Assembly: GCA_031256015.1 (NCBI GenBank)
Contig: JAIRRK010000075.1
Location: 1-7,889 of the forward strand
DNA: 7,889 nt
Direction of reading: 5' to 3'
Source: Dysgonamonadaceae bacterium
Lineage (GTDB): Bacteria > Bacteroidota > Bacteroidia > Bacteroidales > Azobacteroidaceae
The position numbers and the translations under genes are program-made. The notes beneath the pieces were generated by a model. That model saw only the letters and a program-made list of their open reading frames with translations, was not told where the DNA came from and did no database searches. This document shows, one piece after another, positions 1-7,135 of the stretch (positions within the stretch are counted from its first letter, which is position 1; each line of letters opens with the position of its first letter).

Positions 1-1
1 T

Positions 2-337
2 AATTGGATTAATTTTTCAAAAGAAATTGTCACCTATATTTTGGAATATCTTAAAATTCATCCCGAATATCTTTCAAAATTTGAACATACATTGTGCGGA
101 GATGAAATATTTTTCCATACATTAATATTGAATTCTCCTTACGCATCTAAAGTGGTGAATGATTCTAAACGATATATTGAATATGACAGCGGAGGTCCTG
201 AAAACCCTCGAACATTAAAGATGAAAGATTTATATAAAATAGAATCATCGAATGCTTGGTTTGGCCGAAAATTCAACGATAAAGTTGATAATGAGGTCAT
301 TAATGTTATTTATTCAAAGATAGAATCCAAAAACTGA
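2..337 (+). CDS. Family 14 glycosyltransferase (core-2/I-branching type), C-terminal part only
   Basis: The reading frame is open from the left edge and ends at TGA 335-337, giving 111 residues of a protein that starts outside the window. The TTG at 41 is an internal codon, not a credible start. The sequence resembles the end of bacterial GT14 (core-2/I-branching beta-1,6-N-acetylglucosaminyltransferase) proteins: a W-x-N/S-F/L-[ST]-x-E segment at the very start, then CGDEIFFHTLILNSPY (about 95-142), an RYIEYDSGG block, the PRTLKMKD block and ARKF-like WFGRKF near the end. The DE pair (101-106) corresponds by position to the PDE motif whose Glu is the catalytic base in animal C2GnT; that assignment is inference. 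Such enzymes add sugars to surface glycans in Bacteroidota capsule or exopolysaccharide clusters. The donor and acceptor cannot be read here. The next gene starts 27 nt downstream on the same strand, so the two are probably cotranscribed. Confidence 0.82.
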   Translation, partial: NWINFSKEIVTYILEYLKIHPEYLSKFEHTLCGDEIFFHTLILNSPYASKVVNDSKRYIEYDSGGPENPRTLKMKDLYKIESSNAWFGRKFNDKVDNEVINVIYSKIESKN

Positions 338-364
338 ATATCATTTTTAATTATTTGTAAAGCA

Positions 365-1663
365 ATGATAAACAAATCCGATTTTCATACAAAAATTTTC
401 AATACTTTATTTATTCTTTTCTGTCTTTCTCTACTTTCTGTTTTTTTCGTTAATTTATTTTCTCACTATGGATATGGATCGTGGCAGGTCTCGGAATTCT
501 TAATAAATTATCAGGGAGGGTTTGTCAGACGAGGTTTAATGGGAGAAATTTTATTCTTTTTTGCAAAATACTTCGATTATAATGTTGAATGGGCTATCAA
601 AATTATATGCAGTGTATCTCTTTTTTCCGTATGCGCTTTTTTTGTAAGGGCTTTTCTTAAAAAAGGATACACGTTGTATCTTTTACCTTTATGCTTTTTC
701 TGCTCCGGCCCTCTAATGTATGATGCGTGGATTAAAAAAGATTACTTGATGCTTTTATTTTTTATTGCAGTAACCTTGATTTATACTCAAAAGAAGGCAC
801 CATTATTTCTTAAATTTCTATTTATAAATCTTCTAAGTGTATTTATTATTTTAACACACGAAGTTTTTGCTCTCTTTACTTTACCGATTCTTTTTTTCTT
901 GTTTTTACATGATTTTAGAAATGAACAAAAATGCATTTTTACTTCTATAGTACAATCTCTTCTTGTACTATTACCAAGTGCACTTGCATTTATTATAGTA
1001 ATTCTCAACTCCGGTGACATGAATGTTGCCCAAGCAATTTGGAATTCATGGCATATTATTTCGGGACTTGAACCAACGGAATTAACCGGTAATTCCATTG
1101 AAGCAATTGGATGGGATAGCCTTTGGACTGTTAAATTTCATCTCAAGTTAAATTTTTTAGTGGAAGATAATTATATATTATCAATTTGGTATTGGATAAT
1201 TACATTTCCCCTTGTTTATTATATAACAATGAATGCTTTGCTCGTTTTTAACACACACTCCAATATTTATACTCCAAAAGATCGAAATATACTGGCTGCT
1301 ATTTGGATTTTTCAATTTATTTGTTTGATACCTATGTTTACCATACTTTCAATTGATTATGTCCGCATATTTTTTTATTTATCTACTACTACATTTGGAA
1401 TATTCTTAATTGTCCCGAAAGAAAAAATTCAAACATTCTTGCCCTCTTTATTTTATAAAGCCGCTGATAAAATAAATACATGTTTTGATAAATTATTTAC
1501 TCCATCCAAATCTTCTATGGCTATTTTAATGCTCATTGTTGGAGTCTCTTTCAGTACTTTTTCAATCAGAACAATTGTTATGAGTACGATGGTTTACAGA
1601 ATATTATTATTGTTTTCTCAACCGACAATTATGATAAAAGACATCATTATGTCATTATTTTAA
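365..1663 (+). CDS. Polytopic membrane protein with GGFVRRGL motif, probable surface polysaccharide locus protein
   Basis: A 432-residue, very hydrophobic protein with roughly 9-11 predicted membrane segments (for example about 11-33, 79-97, 103-118, 127-141, 147-182, 195-215, 270-294, 308-330, 334-350 and 385-405). I do not recognise a named family with certainty. Visible landmarks are NYQGGFVRRGLMGE (48-61) in the first extracytoplasmic loop, KKDY (124-127), an intramembrane-edge LTHE (163-166), and DYVR (331-334). The arrangement of charged residues at membrane edges in an otherwise hydrophobic chain recalls polysaccharide polymerases (Wzy) and GT-C glycosyltransferases, and I recall GFVRRGL proteins in Bacteroidota polysaccharide clusters. 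Both are similarity of character, not proof. It follows the GT14 fragment by 27 nt with no promoter between, supporting a glycan-assembly role. ATG 365 is the first start after the previous stop and leaves the first hydrophobic segment intact. The gene is distinctly AT-rich compared with the genes after 1883, with long T runs. Confidence 0.78.
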   Translation: MINKSDFHTKIFNTLFILFCLSLLSVFFVNLFSHYGYGSWQVSEFLINYQGGFVRRGLMGEILFFFAKYFDYNVEWAIKIICSVSLFSVCAFFVRAFLKKGYTLYLLPLCFFCSGPLMYDAWIKKDYLMLLFFIAVTLIYTQKKAPLFLKFLFINLLSVFIILTHEVFALFTLPILFFLFLHDFRNEQKCIFTSIVQSLLVLLPSALAFIIVILNSGDMNVAQAIWNSWHIISGLEPTELTGNSIEAIGWDSLWTVKFHLKLNFLVEDNYILSIWYWIITFPLVYYITMNALLVFNTHSNIYTPKDRNILAAIWIFQFICLIPMFTILSIDYVRIFFYLSTTTFGIFLIVPKEKIQTFLPSLFYKAADKINTCFDKLFTPSKSSMAILMLIVGVSFSTFSIRTIVMSTMVYRILLLFSQPTIMIKDIIMSLF

Positions 1664-1807
1664 GCTTCATCGTATAATGAATAACAATAGAAAGTTGCTT
1701 CAAAACAGCAGCGAAAAGTTGCAATGAAAGTATACTTATGTTGTATCAACCGCACATTAAGAAGGAGCGTAAATAAGGCATTTAACAAAAAATAAAGGAT
1801 AGTACTA

Positions 1808-1837
1808 TTTAAGATTTAATTATGTTTTCTATCTTTG
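1808..1837 (+). promoter_or_regulatory. Bacteroidota-type promoter of the DUF2723 operon
   Basis: TATCTTTG at 1830-1837 matches the Bacteroidota -7 consensus TAnnTTTG exactly. TTTA at 1808-1811, 18 nt upstream, is a one-mismatch candidate for the -33 TTTG box; the usual spacing is about 19-21. Transcription would start near 1843-1846, giving a leader of about 40 nt before ATG 1883. It is the best promoter candidate in the 219-nt gap after the polysaccharide genes, so the downstream genes probably form their own transcription unit. Confidence 0.6.
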
Positions 1838-1882
1838 TCGCAAATTTGACTTCTTAAGTAATTAAATTGCAACAAAATATAC

Positions 1883-4800
1883 ATGATGAAAAAATATGAT
1901 TCGGCAAATAACATATTAGGATGGATTGTGTTCGCCATAGCTGTAACTGTTTATTTATTAACAATCGAGCCGACGGCGAGCTTCTGGGATTGCGGAGAGT
2001 TTATTGTTTCCGCCTATAAATTGGAGGTAGGACACCCTCCGGGGAATCCCATTTTTATGCTGATAGGTAATTTGTTTACTCATTTGGCTTCCGACCCTTC
2101 TCAAGTGGGTATGATGATGAATGCTCTGTCGGCTATTTTCAGCGGATTTACCATTTTACTGCTTTTTTGGACAATCACTCATCTGGCTCGGAAAATAGTG
2201 ATAACAAATAAAGAAAGTGAAATGTCTCTTTCACAAATGATTACTGTTTTAGGAGCCGGAGCTGTCGGAGCTTTGGCCTATGCTTTTTCCGATACATTTT
2301 GGTTTTCTGCTGTTGAAGCCGAAGTATATGCTTTTTCTTCCTTGATGACGGCACTGGTATTTTGGTTAATATTGAAATGGGAAGATGTAGCCGATGAACC
2401 TCACTCCGACAGGTGGTTGATATTAATAGCCTACTTAATGGGAGTTTCCATTGCAATACACCTATTGAACTTGTTGTGTATCCCCGCCATTGTTTTGGTA
2501 TATTACTTTAAAAAATATCCGAATGCAAACTTTAAAGGAGCCGTGATTGCATTGATAATATCGTTCGGAATGATTGTTGCTATTTTGTACGGTTTGATAC
2601 AAGGTTTGGTTGAAGTTGCCGGATGGTTTGAATTATTGTTCGTAAACGGTTTCGGTTTGCCGTATAATTCGGGAGTGATTGCTTACCTTATCATTTTAGT
2701 AGGTGTTCAGAGTTGGGCAATTTGGGCAACGATGAAAGAGTCTCATAATTTAACAAGAGCAAAAATATCTTTCATCATAACCATTACTTTGTTGGGAATT
2801 CCGTTTATAGGAAACGGAATTGGCTTGGGCGTTTTTATTATTGCCTGTTTAGCCTCTTATCTTTTCATTTCGAAGAAGATTAATCCGGCTGCGTTGAACT
2901 CCATTTTGATTGGTTTGTTTGTCATAACCATCGGATATTCATCTTACGCAACGATTGTTATCCGTTCGATTGCGAATACGCCGATGGATCAAAACTCTCC
3001 GGAAGACGTATTTGCATTGAGGTATTATCTTTCCCGAGAACAATATGGAGAAACTCCTTTGGTTTACGGACGAACCTTTGCTTCGGAGTTTCAATATAAA
3101 GGAGGTGAAAATGTAACGAAAGACGAAGGTCCTATTTGGTCACGGATTCTTAAAAGAGATAAATCGGAAAAAGACCGGTACTACGAATCGGGAAGAAAAT
3201 TGAAAGCCGTTTACGTCGATGAACTGAATCAATTATTCCCTCGCATGCATAGCGATGATCCTCAACACATAGAAGCTTACAAAGACTGGACAAATTTCAA
3301 AGGGAAAAAAGTTCGCATTCCTGCACTTCGAGGAAGTAAAATTGTTCAGAAGCCGACATTCGGAGAAAATTTACGCTTCTTCTTCAACTATCAGGTGAAC
3401 TTTATGTATTGGCGTTATTTTATGTGGAATTTTTCCGGTCGACAAAATGATATTCAAGGACATGGAGAAATCTTGAATGGAAATTGGATTACGGGAATCA
3501 AATTTATAGATGAATATCTTGTAGGGCCTCAGGACGATATGCCCGATAGCATTGCCAAAAATAAAGGTCATAATAAATATTATATGCTTCCTTTATTGTT
3601 GGGAATATTGGGAATATTTTTCCAAGTTTATTCGGGAAAAAAGGGGACTCGGCAATTTTGGGTTACCTTCTTCCTGTTTTTCATGACAGGATTAGCTATC
3701 GTGATTTATCTGAATCAAAAACCTCTCGAGCCTCGCGAGCGGGATTATGCTTATGCCGGATCGTTTTACGCTTTTGCCATTTGGATAGGATTAGGTACAG
3801 CCGGAGTAATTAAAGGTTTGAATAAATACTTGGCACTTTCTCCGACCATTTCCTCAATAACAGGAACGGTTTTGTGCTTGCTAATCCCGATTCAAATGAT
3901 TTCACAAACAAAGGATGATCATGATCGTTCCAATCGATTTGTTGCTCGCGATTTCGGAATGAATTACTTGACAACCTGCGAACCCAATGCGATTATATTC
4001 ACGAATGGAGACAATGATACTTTCCCTCTTTGGTATGCTCAGGAAGTGGAAGAATATCGAACGGATGTGAGGGTTTGCAATTTAAGTTATCTTCAAATGA
4101 ATTGGTATATCGACCAAATGAAGCGACAAGCTTATGAATCCGAGCCGTTGCCTATTTCGTGGAAAAATTATGAGTATGCCGATAAGACTCATGATTACGC
4201 TTATGTGGTTGATGAATATCAATCTATGCCGATAGATAAAGTTTTAGACAGAATTAAATCGGAAGACTTGCAGGATAAACGTTTAATGAGATTTGAAGGT
4301 TTTGAAGAAGATAATATTCCTACCTATAAAATAACGATTCCTGTCGATTCGGCAGCAGTGATAAAAGCCGGATTGGTGAAACCGGAAAATGCGGATTGGA
4401 TTCCGGCTGAGATGGTTGTTGATTTGGGAGAACGCTTGAATGAAGAAGGAAAACCGACTTCAACACCCAAAAGAATTGTTTTGAAAAGTGAAATGATGGT
4501 ATTGGAAATGATTAAAAACAATTCCGATTGGACTCGTCCTATTTATTTTGCGACAACCGTCGGTCCGGATAATTTTATGCGTTTGGAAAACTATTTCAGA
4601 AAAGACGGAATTGCTTATCGCGTTATGCCGTTTGAAGCCAATAAACTTCAACCGATTGATACGGACGTTTTGTACGATAATCTCATGAATAAGTACCAAT
4701 GGGGCAATCTCAAAGATCCGAATATTTATATGGATGAGAAATCGGCCAATATGGCTCGCAATTTCCGATATAATTTCAGTGAACTGGCTAACTCCTTGAT

Positions 4801-5179
4801 AGAAGAAGGTGATTTAGAACGTGCTGAAAAGGCATTGGATTATTGTTTGGAAGTAATTCCGCCCTACAATATTCCGTTTCATTTTACCAATACATACGGA
4901 TTAGCAAGTGCTTATTATAAAACAGGAAATGTAGACAAAGCAAAAGAGATTTATTCGGAGTTGGCGAAAATTTCCGTGAAAAATCTGAACTGGTATAACC
5001 GATTGAATAGACGTCAATATATTTCCGTATTGGGAGAAGTCCGTAATGATATTCTTTTTTTACAAGAAATATTGGCCTTTTATCAACAAATAGGCGATCA
5101 AGCTAAAATGGAAGAGTGTATTCCTACATATTCCCGGAGTATCGACAGATTTCAAGGAATTACCGAAACTAATCGTTAA
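1883..5179 (+). CDS. DUF2723 family membrane glycosyltransferase-like protein (GT117/TMEM260-like) with C-terminal TPR region
   Basis: A 1098-residue protein, a usual size for Bacteroidales members. The N-terminal DUF2723 region begins with a membrane segment (about 12-28), followed by TASFWDCGEF (31-40) and GHPPGNP (50-56). D36 and E39 in this first extracytoplasmic loop sit where GT-C enzymes carry catalytic acidic residues. Further conserved-looking blocks are FWFSAVEAEVYAF (139-151), IHLLNLL (192-198) and ANTPMDQNSPED (364-375). Membrane segments continue to about 360. A soluble domain (about 375-560) follows, then four more membrane segments (567-675) flanking EPRERDY (616-622). The remaining C-terminal region is soluble and probably periplasmic, with NGDNDTFPLW (708-717) and a TPR-like helical stretch (about 965-1030). 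The animal relative TMEM260 is a protein O-mannosyltransferase; a protein- or envelope-glycosylating role here is inference. Two consecutive ATGs (1883, 1886) are possible starts. The deacetylase gene follows after 3 nt. Confidence 0.9.
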   Translation: MMKKYDSANNILGWIVFAIAVTVYLLTIEPTASFWDCGEFIVSAYKLEVGHPPGNPIFMLIGNLFTHLASDPSQVGMMMNALSAIFSGFTILLLFWTITHLARKIVITNKESEMSLSQMITVLGAGAVGALAYAFSDTFWFSAVEAEVYAFSSLMTALVFWLILKWEDVADEPHSDRWLILIAYLMGVSIAIHLLNLLCIPAIVLVYYFKKYPNANFKGAVIALIISFGMIVAILYGLIQGLVEVAGWFELLFVNGFGLPYNSGVIAYLIILVGVQSWAIWATMKESHNLTRAKISFIITITLLGIPFIGNGIGLGVFIIACLASYLFISKKINPAALNSILIGLFVITIGYSSYATIVIRSIANTPMDQNSPEDVFALRYYLSREQYGETPLVYGRTFASEFQYKGGENVTKDEGPIWSRILKRDKSEKDRYYESGRKLKAVYVDELNQLFPRMHSDDPQHIEAYKDWTNFKGKKVRIPALRGSKIVQKPTFGENLRFFFNYQVNFMYWRYFMWNFSGRQNDIQGHGEILNGNWITGIKFIDEYLVGPQDDMPDSIAKNKGHNKYYMLPLLLGILGIFFQVYSGKKGTRQFWVTFFLFFMTGLAIVIYLNQKPLEPRERDYAYAGSFYAFAIWIGLGTAGVIKGLNKYLALSPTISSITGTVLCLLIPIQMISQTKDDHDRSNRFVARDFGMNYLTTCEPNAIIFTNGDNDTFPLWYAQEVEEYRTDVRVCNLSYLQMNWYIDQMKRQAYESEPLPISWKNYEYADKTHDYAYVVDEYQSMPIDKVLDRIKSEDLQDKRLMRFEGFEEDNIPTYKITIPVDSAAVIKAGLVKPENADWIPAEMVVDLGERLNEEGKPTSTPKRIVLKSEMMVLEMIKNNSDWTRPIYFATTVGPDNFMRLENYFRKDGIAYRVMPFEANKLQPIDTDVLYDNLMNKYQWGNLKDPNIYMDEKSANMARNFRYNFSELANSLIEEGDLERAEKALDYCLEVIPPYNIPFHFTNTYGLASAYYKTGNVDKAKEIYSELAKISVKNLNWYNRLNRRQYISVLGEVRNDILFLQEILAFYQQIGDQAKMEECIPTYSRSIDRFQGITETNR

Positions 5180-5182
5180 ATC

Positions 5183-5797
5183 ATGCTGATAGAACGTCCT
5201 CCTTTTCTGTACCGAGCATTATTTCCGGGAGCCCATTGGCGATTTAATGCAGATAAAAAAGTCGTCTATCTGACTTTCGACGACGGTCCCATTCCGGAGA
5301 TAACAAATTGGGTACTCGATTTTTTGGATAAATATCAAATCAAAGCTACATTCTTTTGTGTTGCGGATAATGTGAATAAATATCCCGGTATTTATGCGCA
5401 AATTCAGGAAAGAGGACATTTAATCGGGAATCATACTTTTCATCATTTACAAGGAATCAAAACGAATTCGAGAAACTATATCGAAGATGTGGAAGAGGCC
5501 GGAAAACTGATTAAAAGTAATCTTTTCAGGCCTCCGTATGGGCACATGCGGTTATTTCAGTTTTTTTTATTAAAGAAGAAGTACGAAATCATTATGTGGG
5601 ATGTCGTTACCAGAGACTACAGTCGGTTAATGACGAAAGAGCAGGTTTTCAAAAATGTAAAAAAATATGTTCGAAACGGTTCAATCATCGTCTTTCATGA
5701 TTCTCTCAAGGCCGAAAAAAACATGAAATATGCTTTGCCGAAATCAATCGAATGGTTACTCGACGAAGGATACACGTTCAAATTGATAGGAGAGTAA
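5183..5797 (+). CDS. Polysaccharide deacetylase family protein (NodB homology, CE4)
   Basis: A 204-residue single-domain protein with all five CE4 motifs: TFDDG (31-35; D33 as base, D34 as metal ligand), H-T-F-H-H (84-88; H84 and H88 as metal ligands), RPPYG (116-120), the WDVVTRD segment (139-145), and FHDS (171-174; H172 as catalytic acid). The family removes N- or O-acetyl groups from glycans such as N-acetylglucosamine polymers or peptidoglycan, using a divalent metal. I see no signal peptide or N-terminal membrane segment, so it appears to lack its own export signal; its substrate could be a cytoplasmic precursor, or it is exported in another way. ATG 5183 lies 3 nt after the DUF2723 stop, which points to cotranscription, perhaps with translational coupling. 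The intact motif set makes an active deacetylase likely; the substrate is unknown. Confidence 0.92.
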   Translation: MLIERPPFLYRALFPGAHWRFNADKKVVYLTFDDGPIPEITNWVLDFLDKYQIKATFFCVADNVNKYPGIYAQIQERGHLIGNHTFHHLQGIKTNSRNYIEDVEEAGKLIKSNLFRPPYGHMRLFQFFLLKKKYEIIMWDVVTRDYSRLMTKEQVFKNVKKYVRNGSIIVFHDSLKAEKNMKYALPKSIEWLLDEGYTFKLIGE

Positions 5798-5826
5798 ATC
5801 TCAGAAACTATCAACCTTATTTTGTC

Positions 5827-6639
5827 ATGAAATTGCCCGGAACGAAATTATACCGAAAATTACGTTATAGAAAAGGTTTTGGAGTTCATTCGCCTTTTGT
5901 TTATAATTTGATAACTAAAGTTATTGAAGAAAAAGCTCATTATTATGCTTTTAAAGAAATAGAAGATTTCAGAATCGAACTTCTGGAGAGAGGCGATGAT
6001 ATAGCTTCCATCACCAGAAGGGAAACACAATCGCCTGCCTACGGTGCTTTTTTATTTCGGATGGTCAATTTCTTCAAGTCTGAAAATGTTGTTCAGATAG
6101 GTTGTTCTACCGGAGTCATGAGTTTATATCTGATTATGGCGGCTTCTCCTCAAACCGATTTTTATCTCTTGGAAGACAGAGAAAATTTATTAAATCCGAT
6201 GGAGCGTCTTTTATTGGCACGCAATTTGAACGGAATTCATGTTTTGAAAGGTGACTACAGGAGAAATATTGAAACCGGTTGCTCAAAAATACAGAAATGT
6301 GATATGATTTTTATCAATCATATCTCTAAGAATATTCATCCGGAAGATTTTTTTCATCTAATGGAGCCATTAATTAACGATTCGACCGTTCTTATTATCG
6401 ATAATATCGGTAAGAATAAAAGGAAAGAAAAATTTTGGCAATATGTAAGAAAATCTTCAAAAGCGCGAATAACAATCGATCTTTATTCATCGGGAATCAT
6501 ATTTTTCGACGATAAGTATCCGAAAAGAAATTATAAAACATATTTCAGCAATGGGAAAAATATACACAAAAACAGGAGACAATGGCTACACTTCTCTCGT
6601 AGGAGGAAAAAGAGTTTCAAAAGTAAGCCCTCGCATTGA
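5827..6639 (+). CDS. Class I SAM-dependent methyltransferase-like protein, motif-degenerate
   Basis: A 270-residue protein from ATG 5827. The earlier in-frame ATG 5752 would overlap the deacetylase and add a basic stretch unlike the family, whereas the family-typical KGFGVHSPFVYNLITKVIEE (16-35) fits the later start. The fold looks like the class I methyltransferase common in Bacteroidota: motif I VVQIGCSTGVMSLYL (88-102), the acidic end of strand 2 at LLEDRE (114-119), GDYRRNI (142-148), CDMIFINHISKN (158-169), VLIIDNIGKN (188-197), an FW pair (203-204) and a closing ITIDLYSSGIIFFD (215-228). Compared with what I know of the family, E/D-x-G in motif I is Q-I-G, the FID(G/A)NH metal-type motif is FINHIS, and the D-D-I-H-W-S motif is DNIGKN. 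Activity is therefore uncertain. The family usually ends near residue 240 (NYKTYF); here residues 242-270 are a basic tail encoded within the start of the next gene. The substrate is unknown. Confidence 0.77.
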   Translation: MKLPGTKLYRKLRYRKGFGVHSPFVYNLITKVIEEKAHYYAFKEIEDFRIELLERGDDIASITRRETQSPAYGAFLFRMVNFFKSENVVQIGCSTGVMSLYLIMAASPQTDFYLLEDRENLLNPMERLLLARNLNGIHVLKGDYRRNIETGCSKIQKCDMIFINHISKNIHPEDFFHLMEPLINDSTVLIIDNIGKNKRKEKFWQYVRKSSKARITIDLYSSGIIFFDDKYPKRNYKTYFSNGKNIHKNRRQWLHFSRRRKKSFKSKPSH

Positions 6640-7099
6640 AGCTTACGGAACAGTAGATGAACTGAATTCATTTATTGCCTGTTTGCGCGATGAGATTGAT
6701 AATAGAGAAGATAGAGAAATCCTCTTGAAAATTCAGTACGACCTTTTTACTTTAGGAGGGTATTTGGCTACCGAAAATGGAAGTTCATGCGACATCGTAC
6801 AAGAAGATGTTGATTTGTTGGAATCTGAAATGGACAAAATGCAGGAATTGATTCCTTCTTTGAAACAGTTTGTCCTTCCCGGAGGAAGCAAAGCCAATTC
6901 CATCGCCCATATCTGCCGAACAGTTTGTAGAAGAGCCGAACGTTGCATCTATAGGATAATCGAGGAAGAAGAAGCATCTGTCGATCATATTGCCTTAAAA
7001 TACATCAATCGTTTGTCGGATTATTTTTTCCTTTTTTCCCGAAAACAAAATTTTATCCGCAACATTGATGAAATAGTATGGAATAATCCTTGTAAATAA
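6551..7099 (+). CDS. Cob(I)yrinic acid a,c-diamide adenosyltransferase, PduO type
   Basis: A 182-residue protein, normal for PduO-type ATP:cob(I)alamin adenosyltransferases, which transfer the 5'-deoxyadenosyl group of ATP to cob(I)alamin to make coenzyme B12 in the cytoplasm. Family signatures are complete: the ATP-binding N-terminal IYTKTGDNGYTSLVGG (4-19), YGTVDELNS (32-40; D36, E37 and N39), FVLPGGS (107-113), CRTVCRRAER (122-131; R127, R128 and E130) and YINRLSDYFFLFSR (151-164; N153, R154 and D157). The conserved M-x-K-I-Y-T-K-T-G-D start fixes ATG 6551, although it lies 89 nt inside the preceding methyltransferase-like gene in another frame. In Bacteroidota the product serves mainly methylmalonyl-CoA mutase in propionate/succinate metabolism. 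The position at the end of the DUF2723 gene run suggests cotranscription, but no functional tie to glycan genes is evident. The symbol pduO/cobO is often used but is not assigned here, because no propanediol-utilisation or cobalamin-synthesis context is visible. Confidence 0.95.
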   Translation: MGKIYTKTGDNGYTSLVGGKRVSKVSPRIEAYGTVDELNSFIACLRDEIDNREDREILLKIQYDLFTLGGYLATENGSSCDIVQEDVDLLESEMDKMQELIPSLKQFVLPGGSKANSIAHICRTVCRRAERCIYRIIEEEEASVDHIALKYINRLSDYFFLFSRKQNFIRNIDEIVWNNPCK

Positions 7100-7119
7100 A
7101 TTATATTTTTTTACTTTTG
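7089..7119 (+). promoter_or_regulatory. Bacteroidota-type promoter of the DUF2795 gene
   Basis: TACTTTTG at 7112-7119 is an exact match to TAnnTTTG (-7 box). CTTG at 7089-7092, exactly 19 nt upstream, is a one-mismatch -33 box (TTTG). The -33 box lies in the last codons of the adenosyltransferase gene. The predicted start near 7125 leaves a leader of only about 10-12 nt before ATG 7136, so the small protein is probably transcribed independently of the upstream operon and from a very short 5' untranslated region. Confidence 0.68.
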
Positions 7120-7135
7120 CGAAAATTTAAAAGTT

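Noticed and set aside
787..1098. Minus-strand open frame of 103 codons inside the membrane protein gene.
   Set aside because: It is antisense to a long, coherent hydrophobic protein and shows no domain-like sequence.
1666..1681. Possible hairpin TTCAT/ATGAA right after the membrane protein stop, considered as a terminator.
   Set aside because: Only a five-base AT-rich stem with no following T run; too weak to call a terminator.
1724..1795. A 23-codon open frame (ATG 1724 to TAA 1793) in the gap before the DUF2723 gene.
   Set aside because: No recognisable sequence, no promoter or ribosome-binding signal tied to it, and the length is expected by chance. It lies upstream of the predicted transcription start of the next operon.
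5752..5826. Upstream in-frame ATG extending the methyltransferase-like protein by 25 residues.
   Set aside because: It overlaps the deacetylase end by 46 nt and adds an arginine-rich stretch that reads like out-of-frame deacetylase sequence; the family N-terminus fits ATG 5827.
6733..6988. Three overlapping minus-strand open frames inside the adenosyltransferase gene.
   Set aside because: They are antisense shadows of a well-conserved plus-strand enzyme.
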